Shown here: in pieces, positions 52,139 through 62,400 of the stretch
Layout of the letters: the number at the start of each line of letters is the position of its first letter
How positions within the stretch are numbered: the stretch's first letter is position 1
Translations under genes and position numbers: made by a program
DNA from: Salinivirgaceae bacterium
GTDB lineage: Bacteria > Bacteroidota > Bacteroidia > Bacteroidales > SZUA-534
Assembly (NCBI GenBank): GCA_017557605.1
Contig: JAFYYJ010000064.1
Span: 1-64,000, forward strand
Length of the DNA stretch: 64,000 nt
Direction: 5' to 3'
The notes under the pieces: model-generated
Told to the model about the DNA's origin: nothing
The model's input: only the letters and a program-made list of their open reading frames with translations
The model's database searches: none

Positions 52139-52208
52139 GTTTTTGACTATCTTGCAATGCATTTAAACCAATAATATTGATAAGTAAAACATTAAAATAC
52201 AAGATAAT

Positions 52209-53105
52209 ATGAAACCAACACTATTGATATTGGCAGCCGGAATGGGCAGCCGTTACGGTGGTTTGAAACAACTGGACCACCTTGGAACTTCGGGCGAGAC
52301 AATTATGGACTACTCTGTTTTCGACGCTGTGCGCGCCGGATTTGGCAAGGTGGTTTTCGTCATACGCAAGAGTTTTGAGAACGAGTTCCGCGAGATGTTT
52401 GTCAGCAAACTTGAAGGCAAAATTGACGTTGAACTGGCTTTTCAGGAGATTGACAAGATTCCTGCCGGATTCACTGTTCCGGCCGACCGTGTTAAACCTT
52501 GGGGCACCGGCCACGCCATTCTTATGGCTAAAGATGTTATAAATGAGCCGTTTGCGGTTATCAACGCTGATGACTTCTATGGCGCAGGCGCTTTTGAGGT
52601 TATGGCTAAGTTCCTCACCAACGGCATCAGCGACACCGAATACGCCATGTGCGGCTACCAGCTGAACAAAACCTTGTCGGACTTTGGCACCGTGGCGCGC
52701 GGCATCTGCTCGGTTGACGCCAACGGCTTCCTGACCGACATTAAGGAGCGCACCAGCATTGAGCGCAAAAACGGCAAAATCATCTTCACAGAGAACGACA
52801 AGGAGACGGAGCTTGACGAGAACGTGCCCGTATCGATAAATTTCTGGGGCTTCGCTCCCAACCTTTTCAAACATCTTGAGGAGAAATTCACCGCTTTCCT
52901 GAAAACCGGCACCCAAAACCCGAAATCGGAATTCTACATTCCGTTTGTGGTTGACGACCTGATGAAAGAAGGCAAGGTGAAGACCAAAGTGCTTCCGGCC
53001 AACGCCACATGGTTTGGCGTAACCTACAAGGAAGACCGCCCAGCAACCGTGGCTAAGATTGCCGAACTGGTTGAGAAAGGGCTCTATCCGAAGAAACTTT
53101 GGTAG
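52209..53105 (+). CDS. Sugar nucleotidyltransferase (NTP-transferase fold)
   Basis: A protein of 298 residues with the nucleotidyl transferase start LLILAAGMGSRYGGLKQLD (glycine-rich NTP loop and Lys). It continues with GTGHAILMAKDVI, the metal-binding VINADDFYG and VSINFWGFAPNLFKHLEE. This form is common in Bacteroidetes and resembles glucose-1-phosphate or choline-phosphate nucleotidyltransferases; the sugar or alcohol is unknown. It stands alone after tRNA-Val. A TATCTTGC string at about 52148-52155 may be a degenerate promoter. Confidence 0.82.
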   Translation: MKPTLLILAAGMGSRYGGLKQLDHLGTSGETIMDYSVFDAVRAGFGKVVFVIRKSFENEFREMFVSKLEGKIDVELAFQEIDKIPAGFTVPADRVKPWGTGHAILMAKDVINEPFAVINADDFYGAGAFEVMAKFLTNGISDTEYAMCGYQLNKTLSDFGTVARGICSVDANGFLTDIKERTSIERKNGKIIFTENDKETELDENVPVSINFWGFAPNLFKHLEEKFTAFLKTGTQNPKSEFYIPFVVDDLMKEGKVKTKVLPANATWFGVTYKEDRPATVAKIAELVEKGLYPKKLW

Positions 53106-53116
53106 AGAACGGTGCG

Positions 53117-53322
53117 ATTGTCATTCCGATTAATATCGGAATCTTTACCTTAATGCGAAGATGCTGAAACTAGTTCAGCATGACAAAACCCAATTGTCAT
53201 TCCGACGAATATCGGAATCTTTACCTTAATGCGAAGATGCTGAAACTAGTTCAGCATGACAAAACCTAATTGTCGTTCCGATGAATCCCGATAATTATCG
53301 GGACAAGTTCAGCATGACAAAA
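53117..53322. repeat. Tandem 76-base palindromic repeat, two full copies and one altered copy
   Basis: Copies begin at 53117, 53193 and 53269. Each full unit opens with ATTGTCATTCCG, holds a small ATTAATATCGGAAT-type palindrome and closes with TTCAGCATGACAAAAC, so the ends (TGTCAT...ATGACA) are complementary. The third copy keeps both ends but its middle is replaced by CCCGATAATTATCGGG. It looks like a REP/MITE-like intergenic element. The rest of 53106-53428 contains no gene. Confidence 0.88.
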
Positions 53323-53428
53323 GAGGCGATTGACGAATTGCCGAGAATGGCTATTCCGTAAAACCTCAACGAAACGTGTGACCGCAGGCGCGGAGGCCGG
53401 CACTCCTACTCCTCCACCAAAAAACACA

Positions 53429-53459
53429 AAAACAGCAACCCCGACAAGGTTGCTGTTTT
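53429..53459. terminator. Terminator between the nucleotidyltransferase and the giant gene
   Basis: AACAGCAACC and GGTTGCTGTT around a seven-base loop, with an A-run before and TTTTG after, so it can act on both convergent genes. It is 33 bases past the giant gene's stop. Confidence 0.8.
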
Positions 53460-53491
53460 GTTTATGATGCTTTGCGTTACTGATATAGAAA

Positions 53492-56400
53492 CTATGGGTT
53501 TCTAATAACCGGACGAACTGTCAATCCATAGCAACGAGCATTCATAGTTTCTATGACATGTGCTTGCTGTGGTTCCAAACAAAATGCAGACCTACCATCA
53601 AGATTTTCCGAATACCAATATTCGCCTATCAAACGGGATTCTGTGTCGTTTGTTATTTTATCAACACCGTCGAAGTAACCGGCTGCAGGAAGGAATATAT
53701 GCGGGTCTGACAATCCGTAAGAAGCTTCTCCATCAGCAATCTTTCCCTTGTCATTTGAGGATTTAGCCCTATACACAATACGACCGGGCACCCCTGTATC
53801 ATTATAGTCATTTACCCATGGACAATAACAATTAGACATTAGTTCAGTTCCATCAGCACTAGTTGGCATCACCCAATTGCCGCCCCAATTAACAGATGCA
53901 GCATCGTCCTGAATATCAAGAGATGTCACATAATCGGGACTATCGCCATAGTTAGTATGGGAATAATATCTTGTTAACTTAGTAGTATCAGTTCCATCGG
54001 TATATTTATAGTTTTTCCAATAATAGCCTTTTTTCCCATCGTTCCATGTGCCTGTTGCGGATAAGTAGTACGGCTCCGTCTCACCCCATGCGAAATAATC
54101 ACCAAAATCTTGGGGATTTTCTGCGCCAATATTAGTGGTTGCCCACAGTGTGTTGGTACCAAGGTCGACATAATAGTGTCCTTGTCCGTCAGATATCATC
54201 CAATCAGGAGTGGTTTGGCTGGTGGAGCCGCCGCCTGTGCTAAAATCGCGGATAGCACAAATTCTTAACACGTTACTTCCGTCTTTCTTAAAGCTGGTGG
54301 CTACAAAGCCTACAGATGCATTATATACAAAGCCAATGGCATTTACGACTTCAGCTTTGCTTTGCGACGATGTCCAATAATTTTTACCAGTTTCAAACTT
54401 CGTACCGCCACAAGCGTCCATAGCGGCATTCACCATTGTTACTTGCGACGACAGACTGTAAAACTCTGCTGCCGAAGGGAAATACCATCCTGTGGCATAC
54501 TCCGAACCTGCCACAATTGTATCAGTTGTATAGTTCTTTGCCCAATAGAAGGCCGGATAATCAGCCTCAATCTCGGTAACATCTTTGCCGAAGAAATCGG
54601 CAATCTGTTTAAGGTTGTCGCTACCGTTTTTATCATAACTGGCTTCGAATGTATATGCACCAGCCGAACCTGATGGCTCGCATTTTATTGAGGTAATATC
54701 AACCGAGCTGGCTTCCGCACCTGCAACGCACCAAGCCAAACCACTGGCATCCTGTTTCAAACCCACGCCAAGCGTACGCTCTCCCCCGTTGTTCGAGCAA
54801 TCGGTTCCCTTGTAGAATATCACCGCAATAGCCGCTGATTTCTGTTCTTCTGCAATATTGGTGTAATATTCCGCACTACCATCGTTAAAGACGATATCGC
54901 CAACGGCTAGTTGCGAACCCGGGGCTTTGGAGCCAATGTAGCTTGTGCCTTCCTCAATTATACGGTCGGCCAGACTGCCGCTGTAGCCGTATGAGTTGCC
55001 ATCATAGCATGCATTCGCACTGGAATAAAACCCGTTGTCACTAGTAGCATTCAAATATGCATTCCTGCTACCCGCTGGAACATAAAACTTAAGGTTCGAA
55101 TTGCATCCATAGAATTCCACCGGATAATCACCATACTCGCCGAGATAAGAAGGAGGCGTAGCGCTAGTAAAATGAATCTGTTCCAATTTCGGACAATCCG
55201 CAAATACAGCCCATAGCATACCGGCTTTCCCCCAAGTCACTGACTCCAATGCTTGGCAATTTCTAAATAGGTTATAACCCGACATGGTAACACCAGAAAG
55301 ATTGGCAGACTGCAACTTCTGACATTCAACAAAAACAAATGTCTGCAAATAAACAATCCGCTCCAAGCCATTGATAGTCACAAGGTTCTTGTTATACATA
55401 AAACCACAATCTTCTATTCGGGTTACAAATGAGGGTATTTCATATGTTGAACCAGATTTTGCAGGCGGATAGAACAATAGGTTAGAAATACCTGTTCCCC
55501 ACGTATCTTTTTCTCCAAACAACACACCATCAATTGTCTTATAATGAGCATTTCCGTCGGCGATGGTAACAGAAGTCGCCTCACCTCTAAAGGCAATATT
55601 AGCAAATGCATCTGAACTGATACTTTCAACATTAGGTGGTAAAACTACAGTTATCAGATATGCTGGCAATCTATTAACATTTGCAATTAATGTCGCCTGC
55701 GACATGTCTAAAGTGGATGACCTATTTATGTCATAATTGTAGCAAAAATACTCCAAATCACTATCGGTTACTGTGTTATCAAATATGAATTCGTATGATT
55801 TTTCTTCATCAGGTGTGAATTCTTGGATATTGCTATGCGTCAAGGTTACTACTACTGGAGATATTTTTATCAAAATTCCTTCCCCATTGACTTCCCATTC
55901 ACTAGGCATGCTTGGGTTGTCCGAATTTCCCTGCGGTGTTACAGCAAACCTGCTATATTCTGTTGCCACATACTCACCGCTAAGCACTTGCACCTGACTT
56001 GTGGTCGATGGATAGTTCTGCGGGGTGATGGTGGCGACTGTGTTTTCGCCTTCGGCAAGGTTGCCAACAGTGACAGTATTTCCTGATGCAAGAGAGACAT
56101 CGTTGTCAGCAGCCACAACGGCGCCACCACTCATTATCATTGTGCCTTGTACGTACACGCCACTACCGACCATTGATGTGGTGTTACCACTGATTTCGCC
56201 GCCTTTCATATCAAGAGTTCCATTCTCATAGATAGCCACTCCGCCACCCGAACCGCCACTAATAGCATGGTTGCCTGAAATCTTACTGCCGGCAAGCATT
56301 GTCAGCTTGCCTTGTAAGATATCGACACCGCCGCCACCGTCATTAGATGCACTATTTTCAGTTATGAGTGCACCATCGTCCAGCGTAACATCGGCATTCG

Positions 56401-59400
56401 CGGCGTTTACATTGATTCCGCCACCCAACATGCTGTTTCCATCTGTGATTTTCAGATTCTTGATTGTTATAGGCACTGTGGTTTGAATGCTTAATACAGG
56501 ATTACTGCTGCTGCCTGTAATTACATCCTCCGGTTCCTTGCCTTGGACTGGCTTGGTTGCACCTTCGAAGGTGATTCGTCCGGCTTTACTATTCAAATCA
56601 TTGGTAATCGAAATATTGCCAAGGGTCGTGCCCATTACTTTAATGGTGTACTCGGTTTCTGTGTTGCCGTCACCATTTTTTATCTTGTTAAGCGCTGTAC
56701 CAAGCGAGGCAATCGCTGTAGCCGGTGTCAAACCATTTTTACTATCATCACCGCCTTCTGACTGTGGTTTAACATAGAATGTGTGCGGGTCAGGAGCATT
56801 CACCTCAAGCGCGCCTGCTAGCGGCTCGGCTCCGTAGGTCTGCACTTTAACTGTGCGAGTGCCGGCGGTTGCCGGAGCAGGGAATGTGGCTGTGATTTCG
56901 GTTGCGCTCTCGAGTGTAAATGTCGCATTCACCATGGTGTCGTTCAGGCAGATGCTGGTGAAGTTGAGCATCTGATTAGTGAAGTTTTCACCGGTGATTG
57001 TTGCGGTTACAACATCGCCACCGAAAACATTATCCGACAGGGTGATTTGGGTGAATTGCGGGATGTTTTGGGCAGAGCCATTAGCTGTGGCTTTTATTCC
57101 ATATCCATTAACATAAGTGTATTGATAATAAGTTATTGTGTTTGGCGCTGTTTCGCTAATTACAAATGGTGTTATGGTAAACTTTCCATATTGATTGTTC
57201 TTGTCATCCAACGAACCATAGTCAGAATATTTGTTATCGTAACCGAGGCTGGTGCTTGTCGTAGTCTTGGTTGGCATAATCTGAGCAACCTTTTCGTGTG
57301 TAAGTGTGCCATCGATTGTGACATTAGCATAACCATTTTCCAAATATACATCGTGCTTGAAATCGGCTCCAGCAGGAATATATGCATCGCCACTCAAAAT
57401 GAATCCTCTAGCAGCAGCGTTACGAACAGCGCCACCGTTTTTTAGGGCACTGTTGTTGGCAATTACTCCACTGTTCATATAAACTTTAGCATAACTGCCG
57501 CTGCTATAAACACCGCCGCCATCGTAATTTGAACGATTGCCAAATACACCACCAGTCAGTTCCTTATAATTGTACTCATATACGGCCTGCTCGTTTACCA
57601 CGCTCATAGTGCAACTATTGCAGCCCATATAGAAGCTACCACCGGCAACATAAACACCGCCGCCATATTGTGAAGCATAGTTGGCACAATCGCTCTCGCC
57701 AACAGGTGCTTTTGTGGCGTTGGCATCGCCAATAACAGCTGAGCCGTACATATACATAATTCCTTTGACATACGCACCGCCGCCAGCATAAGCTTTATTC
57801 CCGTCAATCACTACGCCGTCGGTCAACGAGACTTTTGCACCGGAAGCCACATGGAGACCACCTCCACATATTTCCTGGTCTGTCCATATATCCGTAGTAT
57901 TGTTTCCTCCGGTAATCTTAAGATTTTTGATTATTACCGGATTGGTGGCGAAGATATTCAGAACGGCGCTGTCGGTTGGCTCGGTAAAGTTGCCGTTGAG
58001 CATATCCCTCGGCACACCATTGGCATCCAAATCGCGTGCGCCAATAAGTATTATTGTGTCGGCTGCAATGGTGCCGCTAATAACCTGCTTGCCGTTGAGC
58101 TGGCCGTTAATCTTGATTGTCCAATCGAGGTCGGGCGCATCTTTGCTGTTGATTAGCTCAACCGCTTTGGCTAACGATGCGGCTGTCATGGCTCCGGCTG
58201 CACCGCTTGGAGCGCTCGGCACATAAACCTCAGGGTCGCCCCAGCCGGCATAGAGGGTTGTTGTGGTGCTACCCACTTCGTTGTTGAAGTTGAATGGTAT
58301 TGTACCCTCAGCATCGGTGTACCAACCCGTGAATACTTTGTCTGTGCTTGTCGGCTTGGTAGCAGGCTCGGCCACTTTACCATTGTTGCCAACAGGCATT
58401 TTTGCAAATTCAGTTCCGTTATTCATAAAGGTAACCACCGTGCGCTGGGCGAGTTTGCCTTCGCTATCAACTTTCCAGTAAGTGGTAGTAGTGCCAACAA
58501 CTTGGTCGGTAACGGCGAATTTGTCGTTTTGCATTCCTGCGCCGTCTGCGGTTGTAAGAACTTGAAGACCTGACTGATGTTGGTTATTTTGCGTGTAATA
58601 CGGTGTTATGGCAACCAAAGCTTCGTCGGCCAGTGTGCCGGCAACGGTGATTTTAGCCGACTGATAGGTGTCGTCGCTCATTTTTTTCATTTGCAAAGCT
58701 ACATCGTTATCAGCTGCTATGTTTCCTCCTTTCAACATGAATGTAGATTCAAAGAATGGATGCGAGCTATTGTTTTCATAATAGGAAGAAGCAACAAACA
58801 CACCACGTCCGTAAATTGCTGGAGTTGCCTCTGTTGCTGTGTTACCATAGATGCTCCCCCCCCTCATCTCAAACACACTCGTCCATGCCTCAGTCGCATT
58901 TTTGCCATTTGTCTCAACATAAACACCGCATCCTTGTGCTCCTGCGGAATATTGTCCTTCGGCTTTAGCAATATTATAGGCAATGGTACCGCCTGTCATC
59001 ATAAAAGAACCGCCGCCACCAACACGCACACCAGCACCGTTAGCTACACCTGTATTGTAGCTTATTGAGGCATTCTCATTCATTATCGCCTCGCCACCAT
59101 AAATAGACAAGCCGCCTGTGCAACCCTTGCCTTCGCTACCGCCAATGGCAGAATTACCAAACATATTAAATGTGCCACCGTTGGAAACTTCAACGCCACG
59201 GTCTGAGCAGGTTTCTATTCTTGTGCTGCCGTACATATTGAATGTTGCATTGGAACCAACTTCCACGCCTATGCCTGTACAACCTTCTATTTTAGCGTTG
59301 TCTTCCATTGTGAATGTGCTTTGGTATCCCTCATAACCGCCCACATTCACACCTGCGCCATTACCGCCATTGCAGTTTTGAATAACGGCATCGCCCTTCA

Positions 59401-62400
59401 TTGTAAACGTGCCCTGTTTGTATTCGGTGGAGCTGTTTCCAGTATTAGCATCATAGAGATAGCTTTCTTTATAAGTAACATACACGCCACCACCGTTTTT
59501 CACTTTAAAGTTTCGGATAACAGCGTCGCTTTCCATTACAAGCGTTCCACCCTCGACATACACACCGCCGCCATAACAACTATTATTTGACTGATATTCA
59601 CCAGCGTTAGCACCGTCAAGAATAGTACCTTCCGAAAGAGTTACTTTGGCATTTACGCAAACATAAATGGCCTTGCCTTTATTGTCGTATATTTCACCAA
59701 CAGGATTGAATTTGAAATTGTTAATCACGACCTCATTGTTTGGCCCAACCTTCAGCATTGTATAATAATTTTTACTGTTGTTGGTTAATCCGCTGTTTTC
59801 ACCCGTGCCTTGCAGCGTTATCGTTTTTGCAATGGCATACGGATATTGGTCTGCATCACCAATCCTAACTTTTTCATCGCTTGAGCCAGATACATTGATT
59901 GTATAATCCTTGTCAGTTACATTCCAGTATTTTACGATGTCGATAGCTTTTTGAATAGTTTCGAATGCTTTATTCGAAGCAATTCCACTGTTGTTGTCGC
60001 TACCATTATTTACATCGACATACAGTTCGTTAGCAACCCAATTGGCGATAAGGGTAACATTGGCTGTAATAGGTTGTTCGAAATCGAACGGCACCAAACG
60101 TTGGTCAATTATACGTTTATGGCTTGAATCCCATAAATCTTCCTCAACACACCACCCTGCAAAGGTGTAGCCGTCTTTCTTGAAGTCCTGATTGCTTTGC
60201 AGATTTTGTAAAGTTTGCAACCACTGTTCCGAAAGTTTTGCTCCATAAGCCACTTCCTGTGGAGCCAGTTCAATACCATCCACTTTTGTGTCGAAAGAAA
60301 CATAGCATTTTGTTGGCACCACTATGCCCTTAAACTCAATATATGGTTCATCGGCTGTTATTTTTGCATTTTCATCGAAAATGTATTCGGTAGTTTCCTG
60401 GCCATTTTCTCCCATCTTATACCATAAATACATATAGTCGCCTTCAGGGTCGGCAGGTTTTTCGGTTATTTGGCTGCCAAAGTCAAGGTTATACTCTAAA
60501 AGTGGTACATATTCATACTGTGTTCCCCATGGGGAAGTGATTTCTTGTTCCGCCACGAAAACAACATGGCCCACTTGCTCCAATTTGCCCGAAATGCCGA
60601 CTTTCCAATATGATATAGGATTATTCCATGAATCAGTATACGGCGCCACAGCAAATTTGTCGCAGATAGCCTTTTTCTGGTCATCGGAAAGGCCGTCTGG
60701 CAATGTCAGCACTTGTGTTTCATTGTTATAATACCCATACAAACCAGCAAACGTTCCCACTATGTCGGCTGTAGCATCAAAATGACTGCCAATGGTTATT
60801 GTTTTGAATGTGCTACTGCTATATTCATAATACACAACCACATTACCTACCTCGACATCGCCATCAATTGTAAATTCGCCATAATTGTAAATGTCCATTG
60901 GGGCATATTCGTCGCCAATGTTATTGCCTATAAATCCGCCTTTCATCACAGTTGTTCCGCTATTAACAATGGCAGCACCATTACCGCTCACATAATTGTT
61001 TTCAATTACGGTTCCTTGGCCAATGGTAAGCGTAGAACCTTCAACCACGAGAACACCAGCACAACAGATTGTTTCCGTATTACCATTAACACCGTTTTCT
61101 GTAATCAAAACATTGTCTAACAGTACATTGGCATTAATATTTTCGCCACCAACATACAACGGTGAGGCATAGCCGCCATACTGTCTTCCACCGGTTATTT
61201 TCAGATTTTTAAGAGTAACTTTTGTTGTAGAGTTGGCAACGCATAGTACTGATTTGTTTTCGGCATCCAAATTACCTTCCGCATTAATCTTAAAGCCGTC
61301 GGTTTGCTTGTCGGTGCCGGCAATGGTAAGCGATTTGGCCGCGCAAGCGCCAATGGTTACCGTAGTACCGTTTACAAACAATCCACTAATATTTATAGTG
61401 AAACTTGCATCCGCCTTGCCAAGTCCGTTAATCTTCTCAAGAGCCTTTGAAAGTGATGCAAGAGGCGTTTGGGCGCTCAAACCGTCAAAATCGTCGTTGC
61501 TGTTTTTATTTGATACATAATAGGTTGCAGGTTGGAAGTTGGCCGTATAGTTTATTGGGCCGGTAATGCCTATCCGGCGCACTGAGTCGATGCAACCATC
61601 ATTCCATCCCAAAAAGATGCAGCCTTCAGCGGCAACAGGCACCAAATTGATTGAGTCGCCATAATTGACTTTGGTTGCGGGTTTCTCAACCGAGCCCCAA
61701 GCGGCATTGTTAGGCTGTGCGTTAATGTCGAAGCCTTCTTTAAGGCCGGCAAACATCGTCTCAATTTCGGTCAGGTTTCTGCGTTGGTAGTCGCCACGCA
61801 TAGTGAAGTCCTGATAGTTTTCGGTTATTTTGATATTCTCGTCGGTTATGTCGCCATCATAAAGAGTGTAGTAGTAATCCGACAAATCGATATTGTAAAA
61901 ATCGCTGACAGTGCCGTAGTTCCATTGCAGGCTCGTCAGATAAGACATTCCAACCGTTTGTGTGACACGCACGGCTGTGTCGAGCAGGCTGTAGAAGACA
62001 TTTAAATTTCCGGAGAACAAGCTGCGCGCGCTGTCGTTCATCATTGCCACAATGTTGCGCTCCGACTCCATCACCTTGCCATGGTCGCCGTTTGGCGAGT
62101 AGAATGCGGTTCGTCCGTCTTCGGCTAAGGCTGAATAAGCCGAATCGCGCATGGTGCTTTCAAGAATGACAAGCAAATCGTTGTCGCTCTTCAAGTTAAG
62201 CTTGAGTTTTTCTTTGAAATCGGGGTTCACTTCCGAATACGGCATAATTGTAGGCTCTCCTGCCTCAATATATTTTACATAATAGGTGTTATCGCCATAT
62301 ACCTGTCCATCAACAATATAATAGTTACGGACAGTATTGATGAGGTCGCTGCCACTCTTAAATTGGGTTTTCAGATAGAGATACTCGCCATTATCGCTAT

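Noticed and set aside
53117-53322. CRISPR array
   Set aside because: The whole 76-base period is repeated with no variable spacers, and there are no cas genes.
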